This document shows positions 17,560-26,146 of a stretch of 64,000 nt of DNA, piece after piece (positions within the stretch are counted from its first letter, which is position 1; the number at the start of each line of letters is the position of its first letter). The notes under the pieces were generated by a model. The model was given only the letters and a program-made list of their open reading frames with translations. It was not told the DNA's origin and ran no database searches. The position numbers were made by a program, and so were the translations under genes. Where the stretch lies: contig CAVWPR010000026.1 in assembly GCA_963756815.1 (NCBI GenBank), positions 6,544-70,543 of the forward strand, read 5' to 3'. This DNA comes from JAENVU01 sp963756815 (lineage in GTDB: Bacteria > Actinomycetota > Acidimicrobiia > IMCC26256 > JAENVU01).

Positions 17560-18312
17560 ATGACCACGGACCCCAACCCGCGCCGCGTCGCGCTCATCGC
17601 CGACGCCGGCTTCTTCGTCGGACCCGCCCTCGCCCGCGTGCTCGCCGCGCGCGGCCACGACCTCGCGCTGGCCAATCCCGAGGACGGCCTGGTCGCCGAG
17701 CTCGAGGGCCTGGGCGCGGCGGTCGAGGTGATCGACGCGCCACGCGACCTCGCCGACCCCGCCGCCGCGGAGGCACTCGTCGCGGGCACCCTCGCGCGCT
17801 ACGGCCGCATGGACGCTGCGTGCGCGTTCTCGGGGCAGATCGTGATCGGACGCTTCATGGATTCGTCCCTCGACGACCTCCAGCGCGTCGTGCGCGGGTG
17901 CCTCGAGGCGCCGTACCACTTCCTCAAGGCCGTCACCGCGCCGATGGTCGCGGCGGGCGAGGGTCAGGTGCTGCTGCTCACGAGCGCGGCGGGGGCGCGG
18001 CCCACGCCGGGCGCGCCGCTCTACAGCTCGGCGCGCGCCGCGGCGAACATGCTCGTGAAGAACGTCGCCGGCGAGATCGCCCGCACCGGCGTGCAGGTCA
18101 ACGCGGTCGGGACCAACTTCATGGACTTCCCGGAGTTCCGGCGGGCCAACGGCGCCGACGATCCGGAGGTGCGGGCCAAGATCGAGTCACGCGTGCCCAT
18201 GCGTCGTCTCGGCACCGTCGAGGAGTGCGCGGCCTTCTGTGCGGCGTTCCTCGACGGCTCCAGCCGGTTCACCACCGGCCAGTTCGTCGGCTACTCCGGC
18301 GGTTGGGTCTGA
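17560..18312 (+). CDS. SDR family oxidoreductase with degenerate cofactor loop
   Basis: A 250-residue protein of the SDR fold. The C-terminal half is well conserved: LLTSAAGARPTPGAPLYSSARAA with the YxxxR form of the active site (Arg instead of Lys), MLVKNVAGEIARTGVQVNAVG, and the terminal GQFVGYSGGWV. The N-terminal loop is ALIADAGFFVGPAL instead of TGxxxGxG, so classical NAD binding is doubtful. The pattern is like the atypical SDRs seen beside halohydrin dehalogenases (HheC type lack the nucleotide motif and use Ser-Tyr-Arg). A halohydrin dehalogenase-like function is therefore possible but not proven. Confidence 0.8.
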   Translation: MTTDPNPRRVALIADAGFFVGPALARVLAARGHDLALANPEDGLVAELEGLGAAVEVIDAPRDLADPAAAEALVAGTLARYGRMDAACAFSGQIVIGRFMDSSLDDLQRVVRGCLEAPYHFLKAVTAPMVAAGEGQVLLLTSAAGARPTPGAPLYSSARAAANMLVKNVAGEIARTGVQVNAVGTNFMDFPEFRRANGADDPEVRAKIESRVPMRRLGTVEECAAFCAAFLDGSSRFTTGQFVGYSGGWV

Positions 18313-18355
18313 CGCCGCTCCGGGCCGGGGCGGGCTCGCGCAGCTGCCGATCGGC

Positions 18356-18559
18356 CTACTCGGTGCCGAGCGTGAAGACGCCGTCGGTGTCGACGTCGTC
18401 GGGCAGCAACCCGTCGAAACGCGCCACCAGCGCCGCCGCGTCACGCGGTCCCGGCGTCGGGTCGTCCACCGGCAGCGTCCGCCGGCGTTGTTCGTTGCTC
18501 GTCACCAGGCGCAGGTGGTTCCGACGCCGCTCCGTCCGCTGTCCCGTCAGTGTCGCCAT
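18356..18559 (-). CDS. Small hypothetical protein (67 aa)
   Basis: A 67-residue ORF with strong G/C preference at third positions. The N-terminal half is basic (RTERRRNHLRLV) and the C-terminal half acidic (ARFDGLLPDDVDTDGVF). The ATG at 18559 has GGAG 7 nt upstream, a credible ribosome site. No family was recognised. It lies between two unrelated genes and does not overlap either, which supports it as a real short gene. Confidence 0.5.
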   Translation of the reverse strand: MATLTGQRTERRRNHLRLVTSNEQRRRTLPVDDPTPGPRDAAALVARFDGLLPDDVDTDGVFTLGTE

Positions 18560-18666
18560 CGTCGTCTCCGTGGTGTCGTCCAGCCACGGGCAGCTTCACC
18601 CGGGACGTGACGCGCGGCATCACCAACTTCGGTGAATCGGAGATGGGCCGCACGCACCATCGTCGC

Positions 18667-18752
18667 GACCGAGCCGTTGCGAAGCGGAAGCGAGCCGCGG
18701 CGCAGCGAGCCACCGTCCGGCAACGAGACAGCGGCGTGAGCGGAGCCGCCGA
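18667..18752 (+). repeat. Dispersed GC-rich repeat, copy 1
   Basis: This 86-bp stretch, just after the amidohydrolase stop, matches the reverse complement of 29885-29963. The best-conserved part, about 54 bp with about 5 mismatches, includes GCGAGCCGC, then GCAGCGAGCCACCGTC. The second half is more diverged. Two copies in 64 kb suggest a repeat family spread through the genome. Confidence 0.7.
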
Positions 18753-20021
18753 TCAGACGCGATCGAGCTCGAGCATGCGGATCGCGTTGCCGCGGAGCAC
18801 CTTGTAGGCGACCTCGTCGCTGTAGCCGGCGAGCATCTGCTGCACGTACGGGAGCGAGTCCGGCCACGTGGTGTCGGTGTGCGGATAGTCGGTCTCGAAG
18901 CAGATGTTGTCGACCCCCACCTCGTCGAGCGATGCCAGTCCGTGGTGATCGGCGGTGAAGCACCCGAAGATGCGCCCGTAGTAGTAGCTCGACGGGGGCT
19001 CGGGGATGAGCTCCTTCGAGTGCTGCCAGCTGTCGTGCTGGTCCCACACCGTGTCGGCCCGCTCGAGCGCATACGGGATCCAGCCGATCTGGCCCTCGGA
19101 GTACGCGAGCTTCAGCTTCGGGAACTGGATGAGCTTGCCGGAGAAGAGCCAGTCGGCGAGGGACGCCATCGAGTTGTTGAACGCCAGCGTGCCCCCGACG
19201 CCCTTGGGCGCGTCGGGTGACGCGGCCGGGTTCGTCGACGACGACCCGATGTGCATGCACAGGGTCACCCCGGTCTCGTTGCAGACGTCGAAGACGGGAT
19301 CCCACTCCCCGCTGTGGATCGTCGGCAGCTTCAGATGGTGCGGCAGCTCGCTGAAGCAGAACGCGCGCACTCCCCGCTCGGCGTTGCGCCGGATCTCGGC
19401 CGCCGCCAGCTCCACGTCCCACAACGGCATGATGCAGAGCGGGATGTTGATGCCGCGGGACGGCGCGCACCACTCCTCCACCATCCAGTCGTTGTAGGCG
19501 CGCACGCACGCGAGCCCGAGCTCACGATCGGGGTGCTCGTAGAACGTCTGGCCGCAGAATCGCGGGAACGTGGGGAACGGGAGCGAGCCGTCGACCCAGT
19601 TGCGCTCGAAGTCGACCATTCGCGCATCGCGGTCGTAGCAGCCAGGCCGCATCTCGTCGTAGGTGAGGGCGGTCATCACCATCTTCGTGCGATCGAACTT
19701 CGAGAGGTCACCGTCCGGCGTGGCCTCGAGCGGGATCGCCACGAACCGCTTGTGGACGTAGATCAGCTTGTCGTCGAAGTACCACGCGTCGCCCCAGAGG
19801 CCGTCGGGGTCCTCGGTCATCTCGTATCGCGCGCCCGGGAGGTGCTTGAAGTCGCCCCACTTCTTGCGCTCCACGCGTGGCCCGCGGGCCCGGTGCTGCT
19901 CGGGAAGCCAGGACTGCCACACATGCGGCGGCTCGACGACGTGGTCGTCGACGCTCACGATCTTCGGGAGCACCCGCTCGGACGCTGCGGCCGGCCGAAC
20001 CGGCGTCGACACCTCGGTCAT
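18753..20021 (-). CDS. Amidohydrolase family 2 protein
   Basis: A 422-residue metal-dependent hydrolase of the amidohydrolase-2 family (related to aminocarboxymuconate-semialdehyde decarboxylase). Visible: ivSVDDHVVEPPHVW as the degenerate first metal site, CMHIGSSS as the mid-barrel His, and NICFETDYPHTDTTWPDS, where ETDYPH carries the conserved Asp/His pair. Members of this subgroup often act in ring-cleavage or terpenoid and steroid catabolism as hydrolases or decarboxylases. The ATG at 20021 lies 6 nt after a TACCCT box. A perfect 7-bp palindrome sits directly behind that box, so the gene is probably repressible. Confidence 0.88.
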   Translation of the reverse strand: MTEVSTPVRPAAASERVLPKIVSVDDHVVEPPHVWQSWLPEQHRARGPRVERKKWGDFKHLPGARYEMTEDPDGLWGDAWYFDDKLIYVHKRFVAIPLEATPDGDLSKFDRTKMVMTALTYDEMRPGCYDRDARMVDFERNWVDGSLPFPTFPRFCGQTFYEHPDRELGLACVRAYNDWMVEEWCAPSRGINIPLCIMPLWDVELAAAEIRRNAERGVRAFCFSELPHHLKLPTIHSGEWDPVFDVCNETGVTLCMHIGSSSTNPAASPDAPKGVGGTLAFNNSMASLADWLFSGKLIQFPKLKLAYSEGQIGWIPYALERADTVWDQHDSWQHSKELIPEPPSSYYYGRIFGCFTADHHGLASLDEVGVDNICFETDYPHTDTTWPDSLPYVQQMLAGYSDEVAYKVLRGNAIRMLELDRV

Positions 20022-20027
20022 GGGTCG

Positions 20028-20033
20028 AGGGTA
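20028..20033 (-). promoter_or_regulatory. TANNNT -10 box of the amidohydrolase gene
   Basis: On the reverse strand TACCCT lies 6 nt before the ATG at 20021, a leaderless arrangement; it abuts the palindrome at 20034-20051. Confidence 0.55.
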
Positions 20034-20051
20034 CCTGACGTCCGCGTCAGG
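20034..20051. promoter_or_regulatory. Palindromic operator candidate of the amidohydrolase gene
   Basis: CCTGACG-TCCG-CGTCAGG is a perfect 7-bp inverted repeat. It lies directly upstream of the -10 box of the amidohydrolase gene, in the position of a repressor site of TetR or similar type. No cognate regulator is adjacent except the divergent ArsR gene. Confidence 0.5.
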
Positions 20052-20063
20052 TTCCTGGGTCGC

Positions 20064-20092
20064 TTGACGTCATATTTCCCTTCGGTAATATG
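20064..20092 (+). promoter_or_regulatory. arsR-type promoter and autoregulatory palindrome
   Basis: TTGACG (20064-20069) and TAATAT (20086-20091) are spaced by 16 nt, the best sigma-70 style promoter in the window, and the GTG follows after 6 nt. The same segment holds CATATT (20071-20076) and AATATG (20087-20092), an inverted repeat that overlaps the -10 box. This is typical of ArsR autoregulation. Confidence 0.65.
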
Positions 20093-20097
20093 AGATC

Positions 20098-20401
20098 GTG
20101 AACGCGTTCGCCGCCGTCGCCGAGCCCCACCGCCGCCGGATCCTCGACCGGCTGCGTGCGGGTGAGTGCGCGGTCGGCGACCTCGTCGACCTGCTGGCGC
20201 TGAGCCAGCCCGGCGTGTCGAAGCACCTGAGGATCCTGCGCGAGGCGCGGCTCGTCGCAGTGCGCGGCGGACGGCAAGCGCCGCCTGTACCGACTCGCGC
20301 CCGGCCCTCTCGCCGAGGTCGACGCGTGGATCGAGGAGTACCGGCAGTACTGGACCGAGCGCCTCGACGCGCTCGAGGAGCACCTGGAGGCCAACCCATG
20401 A
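20098..20401 (+). CDS. ArsR-family transcriptional regulator, one frame change
   Basis: About 100 residues. A winged helix-turn-helix of ArsR type is clear: FAAVAEPHRRRILDRLRAGE, then VGDLVDLLALSQPGVSKHLR, the recognition helix. An extra G at about 20266 breaks the frame in the wing; beyond it the expected DGKRRLYRLAPGPLAEVDAWIEEYRQ follows in the next frame and stops at 20401. No metal-binding cysteines are visible, so this is the AHSA1-linked subgroup rather than an arsenic sensor. The stop overlaps the next ATG by 4 nt, and the partner gene encodes the usual SRPBCC protein. Confidence 0.85.
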
Positions 20402-20874
20402 ACGGAGCAGGGACCGAAGCCGCGATTGCGCAGGAGGTGTGGATCGCCGCGGAACGCGACGACGTGTTCGCCGCGCTGACGACGGTCGAGGGCCTGAACG
20501 GATGGTGGGGCCCGACGCTCGAGGGTGTCCGCCGACGGTGCGACCCTCGCCGTGACCGAGGCGGTGCCGCCGACACGCCTCGTGGGGACCTGGCACGGCG
20601 GGACGTTGACCTTCGATCTCAACCCGGAGGCGACGGGGTGCCGACTCGTCTTCACCCACGCGTTCGACGACCGGGACCTCGCGGCGATGACGGGCGCGGG
20701 TCGGCACCGGTGCTTCGCGGCGTCGACGCGCTGCTCGCTGGTCATCCGATGGACGAACGGGACTCGCTCGACGTGTGGACGGATGTCCACGAGCGCTACG
20801 CCGCGGAGTGGGGCATCGACCCCGAGCCCGGCCGCCGCGCCTTCGCCGAGCACCCGCTCACGGCGTCGCGCTGA
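20398..20874 (+). CDS. SRPBCC/AHSA1 (activator of Hsp90-like) domain protein, two frame changes
   Basis: About 150 residues of the AHSA1/START-like SRPBCC fold, a small hydrophobic-ligand pocket domain that is habitually encoded beside this type of ArsR regulator. EVWIAAERDDVFAALTTVEGLNGWWGPTLEG begins in frame one. From about 20524 the homology continues one frame over (VTEAVPPTRLVGTWHGGTLTFDL, THAFDDRDLAAMTGAG), and it returns to the first frame near 20720 (DALLAGHPMD) to end at 20874. Two single-base errors would restore a complete protein. The role is unknown; such pairs may respond to small molecules. Confidence 0.78.
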   Translation: MNGAGTEAAIAQEVWIAAERDDVFAALTTVEGLNGWWGPTLEGVRRRCDPRRDRGGAADTPRGDLARRDVDLRSQPGGDGVPTRLHPRVRRPGPRGDDGRGSAPVLRGVDALLAGHPMDERDSLDVWTDVHERYAAEWGIDPEPGRRAFAEHPLTASR

Positions 20875-22311
20875 CCTGCCGGCACCGGAACGCGACCGGC
20901 GCATCAGCGTCCGTCGACTCACCCGCAGGTGGCTCGATCCGGACACCACGCTCCGACGAGTCCCAGCGGACGGGCACTCCGTCGAGGGTCGTGATCTCCG
21001 TGGTGGGCGTCGGTGCGAGATCCGACAGCGTGACGACAGGGGCGGCGCGCTCGACGATCGCGAACACGTCATGGTCCCGCGCGGTGTAGCGGACCTCGAT
21101 CCCCTCGACCGTCGTCGCCCCGGGCCGCACCCAGGGGCGCGTGGCCCGAACGGCGGTCGCGCCGGTGCCGAACCACTCACCCAACCACTGCAGCCGCCGC
21201 TGCTGCTCGTCGGGGATCTGGGCGTCCGCGCCCGCGGTCCCACGTTCAGCAGGAGGTTGCCGTTCTTGCTCACCATGTCGACGAACGACCACAGCAGATC
21301 GTGACGCGTGAGGAAGTCCTCGGGACGCGACGCCGCGTTGTACCCGAACGAGTGGTCCATGCCGCGCACGCACTCCCACGGCCGGCGCTGGATCGTGGGG
21401 AACGACACGTACTCGGGGGTGCGGACGTCGTAGAACGGCGGCTCGGGTGGGATCAGCCCCGAGTCCTTGCGCGCCTGCCTGGTGGCACCGGCATCGACCA
21501 CCGTGCGCGCCGGGCCGAACTTCATCGCACCGGCCAACGGGTTCCACGGCATCCACCGGTCGTTGACGACGCCGTCGGGCACGGCCGCGTAGTAGTCGGT
21601 GAGCAGCGGCCAGAGGTGCTTGCCCTCGCTCGGCCACGCGATGTCGTTCCACAACACGCTCGGCCGGTACCGCGCGACGAGCTCCCGCACGTGCGCGGCC
21701 GCGTACGCGGGGTAGGCGCCGCGCGGGATGGCGGCGATGAGGTCCGACATCGCGCCGATCGGCCGGTCCTCGAACGTCCAGTCGAGCCCGCCGGAGTAGT
21801 AGACGCCGAAGCGCATCCCGTGCGCGCGCACCGCCTCGCCGAGCTCCCCGACGACGTCGCGGTCGCAGTGCCAGCCGGGCCGCATCGGGTTGGGGACCTC
21901 GGTCGGCCACAGGCAATACCCATCGTGATGCTTGGTGACCAGCACGACGTAGCGCGCGCCCGCCGCCGCGAACGACCGCGCCCAGTCGTCGGCGTTCCAG
22001 GACGCGAGCCCGGCTTCCCAGTCGCGCGCGAACTCCCGGTAGGGCCGGTCGCCGTACTGCTCGCGATGATGGCGGGCGACCGGGCTGTCGGGGAACCGCA
22101 ACGAGTTCTCGTACCACTCCGTGTACGGCGACCAACCCATTGCGCGTCGGTCGCCGGACTGCAGCATCGCGGTGACGTCGTCGTCGACGGGAGCGAAGCC
22201 GGGGACCGAGGCGGGTGTCCAGTGGACGAACACGCCGAGCTTGGCGTCGCGCCACCAGGTCGGGACCTCGTGGCGGCGCAGGGCCTTCAGGACCGCATCT
22301 CGAGTGGGCAT
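20858..22311 (-). CDS. GH29 alpha-L-fucosidase family protein, one frame change
   Basis: About 484 residues of glycoside hydrolase family 29. HEVPTWWRDAKLGVFVHWTPASVPGFAP is the family start. KHHDGYCLWPTEVPNP and FGVYYSGGLDWTF form the barrel, and PSVLWNDIAWPSEGK carries the Asp nucleophile region. The frame changes at about 21230 in a GGGCGCGG run (NLLLNVGPR, then ADAQIPDEQQRRLQWLGEWF); after it the C-terminal beta domain ends at 20858. There is no signal peptide, so the enzyme would act in the cytoplasm. TACGGT lies 6 nt before the ATG. The tail overlaps the convergent AHSA1 gene by 17 bp. Confidence 0.85.
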
Positions 22312-22317
22312 CGTCGG

Positions 22318-22323
22318 ACCGTA
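22318..22323 (-). promoter_or_regulatory. TANNNT -10 box of the fucosidase gene
   Basis: On the reverse strand TACGGT lies 6 nt before the ATG at 22311 with no ribosome site between, a leaderless start. Confidence 0.5.
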
Positions 22324-22636
22324 GTGCCGAGTACGGCCCGGGAGCACCGGTCAGACCGGACTGCCCGCGCCGGACCGCATCGACGAGGAGCACATGCGGG
22401 CCCGGAGCCCAGGCCGAGGGACGCTGCCGGCCGCTGCGCGTTCTTCGAAGCGAGGAGTCCGTGCACACCCGCGGTGAAGTCAGAGGACTCCGGCACCGTC
22501 GGTCTCGACGTGCCGCTGAAGGACGACGACACGCTGACCCTCACGGTGACCTCGAGCTGATTCGGGCCGGGCACCGTTCAGGACCTTGGTCCCGGTGACG
22601 GACCCGTCGACGCGGCACGCGTCAGACTGGACCGGC

Positions 22637-23200
22637 GTGGACGTCACCGACTGGTACCGCATCTTCAGCTGGCTGGCGGTCGCCACCGAGATCGCACTCG
22701 CGCTGCTCATCATCGGACGCATCGTCGCGGCGGCCACGGGCGGCGGCACGTGGTGGCCCGCCGTGCGCGACGGACTCCGCGACCAGGGACTCGCGCTCGC
22801 GGCACTCGTCGCCGCGGTCGCGACGGCGGGCTCGCTCTACCTCTCCGAGGGCGCACACCTCGTGCCGTGCCGGCTCTGCTGGTACCAACGCACGATGATG
22901 TATCCGCTCGCGGTGATCCTGATCGTGGCCGCGGTGCGACGGGACTGGTCGATCCGCCCGTACGCGATCACACTCGCGCTCATCGGCGCAGCCGTCTCGA
23001 CCTGGCACGTCCTGATCGAGTGGTACCCGAGTCTCGAGTCGTCGACGTCGTGTGATCCGACCAATCCGTGCTCGGCGCTCCCGCTCTCCCGCTATCTCGG
23101 CTACCTGTCGATCCCGACCATGGCCGGATCGGCATTCCTGTTCGTCGCGGCCGTGCTCTGGTTCGCCGGCTCGCGCGATCCCCTCACCGAGGAGTCCTGA
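22637..23200 (+). CDS. DsbB-type disulfide bond formation membrane protein
   Basis: A 187-residue protein with four to five hydrophobic helices and the CRLCWYQR motif after the second helix, the quinone-coupled redox cysteine pair of DsbB. A second extracytoplasmic loop with two cysteines (TSCDPTNPCSALPLSRYLG) completes the DsbB pattern. It would reoxidise a periplasm-facing thiol oxidase and pass electrons to quinone. Starts at TTG 22586 or GTG 22595 are possible; GTG 22637 is chosen because it gives a normal N-terminus next to the first helix. The thioredoxin-like gene begins at the very next base after its stop. Confidence 0.87.
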   Translation: MDVTDWYRIFSWLAVATEIALALLIIGRIVAAATGGGTWWPAVRDGLRDQGLALAALVAAVATAGSLYLSEGAHLVPCRLCWYQRTMMYPLAVILIVAAVRRDWSIRPYAITLALIGAAVSTWHVLIEWYPSLESSTSCDPTNPCSALPLSRYLGYLSIPTMAGSAFLFVAAVLWFAGSRDPLTEES

Positions 23201-23959
23201 ATGGCCAAGAAGCACCCCCGGAAGCCGCAGCCCCGCTCGACGCCGAGCGCGTCGAAGTCGTCGCCGTCGGGGGCCCGAGCACCGGCCCGGACGGTGGCGA
23301 GGCCTCCGCAGAAGCGGTTCCCCGTGTTCTGGGTCGCGCTCGGTGCCGTGATCGCGATCGCGGCGATCGCGGCGATCGTGGCGTCGGCCGGCGGCTCGGA
23401 CTCGAACGGCGGATCCGGCGGCCGGGCCTCCGGTCACGAGTACGGCACCGTCACCGTGACCGGCAAGAAGCTGCCGACGCTCCCGGCGAGCGGCGCCGAT
23501 CCCGCGGTCGGCACGACGATCCCGACGGTGAAGGGCGAGAACTTCTCGGGTGCCCCGGTGACGATCGCACCGGGCGGCACGGCACAGATGATCGTGTTCC
23601 TCGCCCACTGGTGCCCCCACTGCAATGCCGAGGCGCCCAAGCTCGCGGCCTACCTGAAGGACCACGGCGGGACACCGCCGGGCGTGGAGCTCACGATCGT
23701 CCCGACCGGCTCCAGCGCCCAGGCGCCCAACTGGCCGCCGTCGCAATGGGTGAAGAGCATGGGCCTCGGGAGCGTCCGGACGCTCGTCGACGACCAGGAC
23801 GGCACCGCCGCGTCGGCGTTCGGCCTGGACGGGTACCCGTTCATCGTCGCCGTCGACAAGGACGGCGCGGTGATCGACCGGCGCAGCGGCGAGCAGCCCG
23901 ACGGCTTCTTCACCGACGCGTTCACCGCCCTCGCGAACGGCAGCGCCTACCCGGGGTGA
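23201..23959 (+). CDS. Membrane-anchored thioredoxin-fold protein (CPHC)
   Basis: A 252-residue protein. A basic Lys/Arg/Pro-rich N-terminus is followed by one membrane helix (FWVALGAVIAIAAIAAIVAS), a Gly/Ser linker, then a TlpA/DsbE-like thioredoxin domain with the active site FLAHWCPHCNAEAP and the cis-Pro in GYPFIVAVD. CPHC is the DsbA-type dithiol, so this is probably the oxidase partner of the DsbB-type protein encoded directly upstream. The ATG follows that gene's stop with no gap, and its own stop overlaps the next start by 4 nt. The domain faces outward. Confidence 0.87.
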   Translation: MAKKHPRKPQPRSTPSASKSSPSGARAPARTVARPPQKRFPVFWVALGAVIAIAAIAAIVASAGGSDSNGGSGGRASGHEYGTVTVTGKKLPTLPASGADPAVGTTIPTVKGENFSGAPVTIAPGGTAQMIVFLAHWCPHCNAEAPKLAAYLKDHGGTPPGVELTIVPTGSSAQAPNWPPSQWVKSMGLGSVRTLVDDQDGTAASAFGLDGYPFIVAVDKDGAVIDRRSGEQPDGFFTDAFTALANGSAYPG

Positions 23960-25172
23960 CACGTCCGAGCATCGCCGACGCCGTCGCGGCCCGCCTCGCC
24001 GACCTGCACGCGCTCGACGCGCGCAAGCACCCGGTGCAGTGGTTCGAGGACGAGCGCGTGCTCGAGGACGCACGGCGGCTGGACGCAGCGACCGGACCAC
24101 CGGGAGCTCTCCACGGCCTCCCGATCACGGTGAAGGACTGGATCGACGTCGAGGGGTTCCCGTGCGCGGGAACGTCGACGTCGCTGCACGACCGCCGCCC
24201 GGCCGAGGATGCGACCGTCGTCGCACGCCTGCGCGCCGCCGGCGCGGTGGTGCTGGCGAAGACCAAGGCGTGGGACGGCACGACGGGAGGGCCTCCGGTC
24301 GCGCACCCGGTCGACCCCAGCCCGGGCCCCGGGTGGGTCGAGCAGTGGCGACGCCGTGGCGACCGCCGCGGGCGTGGTCGCGTTGGGCGTCGGGAGCGAC
24401 TCGGGCGGCAGCGTCCGACTCCCCGCGGCGTGGTGCGGCGTGCTCGGGCTCAAGCCGACCACCGGACGCCTGCCCGGCACCGGGCACTTCCCGAGGATCG
24501 GCGACCGATCCGACGGTCGGACCACGATCGGCTTCCTGGGATCCGACCTCGCGCTCGTCGAGCGTGCGCTGACGAGCGCTGCGGGGCCCGACGGCGTCGA
24601 CGGCGCGGTGCCTCCGGTGCCGCTCGCATCGTCCACGAACGCGCGAGCGCCGCGATCTCCGTGTCGCCCTGCTGCCCCCCGACGCGCGCTGGCCCGTGGT
24701 CGACGCCGTGGCCGAGGCGTGCCGGAACGCGGTCGCGGCCCTCGTCGACGCGGGGATGACACGCGTCGAGTGGACGTGGCCGTGGCTCTCGGATGGTCGG
24801 GACGTCACCACGGGCTACTGGCAGCGCATGGCGCGCTCGGGCACCGACGCCGCCCGTCAGCTGTGGGAGTGGGACCGCTTCCGCCGACGTTTCCTCGTGG
24901 CCTCGGCGAACGTCGACATCCTCGTGAGCCCGGTGGCGGCCGAGGTCGCGCCGCGCCGCAGCGACATCGACGCGCGGCGGAACGCGGACGGCCACGCGGA
25001 CCTCACCGACGATTTCGTGTTCACGCTGCCGGCGAGCCTGACCGGATCACCGGCGCTCTCGGTGCCAGTGGGCCACGACGCCGACGGGCTGCCGTTGGCG
25101 GTGCAGCTGATCGGCCGGCCGTGGGAGGACGCGAGCGTCCTCGCCGCCGCCGGTGCGCTCGTCAGGACTTGA
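23956..25172 (+). CDS. Amidase signature family enzyme, two frame changes
   Basis: About 405 residues of the amidase signature family, hydrolysing a carboxamide. The Ser-cisSer-Lys triad is present: Lys in LHGLPITVKDWIDVEG, and the two Ser in PGGSSSGDAVATAAGVVALGVGSDSGGSVRLPAAWCG. The frame changes at about 24319 (an extra A, or two missing bases) and again near 24655; the C-terminal third (LVSPVAAEVAPRRS, GSPALSVPVGHDADGLPLAVQLIGRP) is complete to 25172. The GTG start overlaps the stop of the thioredoxin gene by 4 nt, so the amidase belongs to the dsbB operon. It ends 11 bp inside the convergent SDR gene. Confidence 0.82.
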
Positions 25173-26079
25173 GCGCAGGACGGCTCTCGTTGCCGAACAT
25201 GTCCGAGCCGGGGCGCGCCTTGGCGAGCAGTGGCCGGATGGCGGCGTCGACCTCGCTCGGATCGTCGACGGGCTGCGTGCTCGGACCGCGGTGCCAACCC
25301 TCGGCGACCGCGAGCCAGCCGCCGGAGACCTCGAAGACCTGACCGGTCACGCCGTTCGACTGCGGGGACGCGAGCCATGTGCACAGCGGTGCGATCCAGC
25401 GCGGGTCCATGGCCGCCTTGGCGTCCTCGGACGCGTTGCCGAGCCCGAGGTCCTCGGTCATGCGCGTGAGTGCGGTGGGTGCGATCGCGTTGACCGTGAT
25501 GCCGTACCGCTCGAGCTCCATCGCGGCGATGATCGTGAACGTCGCGATCCCCGCCTTGGCCGCGCCGTAGTTGGTCTGGCCCGCGTTGCCGAAGATGCCC
25601 GACGGCGACGTGGTGTTGATGATGCGCGCCTCGTTCGTCTCGCCGTTCTTCGACCGCTCGCGCCAGTAGGCGGCGGCGAAGCGGGAGACGCCGAACGTGC
25701 CCTTGAGGTGCACCTTGATGACCGCGTCCCACTCTTCCTCGGTCATGTTCACGAGCATCCGGTCGCGCAGGATGCCGGCGTTGTTCACGACGATGTCGAG
25801 ACCTCCGAAGGTGTCGATCGCCTGCTTGACGACCGCACCGGCACCGTCCCAGCTGGAGATGTCGTCGCCGTTCGCCGCGGCCTGGCCGCCCATCGCCTCG
25901 ATCTCGGCGACCACGTCGTGGGCCGGACCCTCCGAGTGACCGCTGCCGTCGCGCGATCCGCCGACGTCGTTGACGACGACCTTGGCCCCCTCCGACGCCA
26001 TCATCAAGGCGTGCTCCCGCCCGATGCCCCGACCCGCGCCGGTCACGATCGCAACTCTTCCTTCGCACATGTTTCCCAT
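25162..26079 (-). CDS. SDR family dehydrogenase (MFE-2-like hydroxyacyl-CoA dehydrogenase type)
   Basis: A 305-residue SDR. Motifs: AIVTGAGRGIGREHA, the NAD site; NNAGILRDRML; IINTTSPSGIFGNAGQTNYGAAKAG with the catalytic Ser, Tyr and Lys. The insertion VVVNDVGGSRDGSGHSEGPAHDVV after the second strand and the RDRMLVNMTEEEWDAVIKVHLKGTF region are typical of the (3R)-hydroxyacyl-CoA dehydrogenase domain of peroxisomal-type multifunctional enzymes, common in actinobacterial steroid and lipid degradation. Start at 26079 (MGNMCEG); an ATG three codons later is also possible. Exact substrate unknown. Confidence 0.88.
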   Translation of the reverse strand: MGNMCEGRVAIVTGAGRGIGREHALMMASEGAKVVVNDVGGSRDGSGHSEGPAHDVVAEIEAMGGQAAANGDDISSWDGAGAVVKQAIDTFGGLDIVVNNAGILRDRMLVNMTEEEWDAVIKVHLKGTFGVSRFAAAYWRERSKNGETNEARIINTTSPSGIFGNAGQTNYGAAKAGIATFTIIAAMELERYGITVNAIAPTALTRMTEDLGLGNASEDAKAAMDPRWIAPLCTWLASPQSNGVTGQVFEVSGGWLAVAEGWHRGPSTQPVDDPSEVDAAIRPLLAKARPGSDMFGNESRPALKS

Positions 26080-26146
26080 GGGCGCATGGGATAGCAGAGC
26101 AGGCCCGAGTCCGGCGACCCGGGCTCGGGCGTGCATCACCGTGCGG

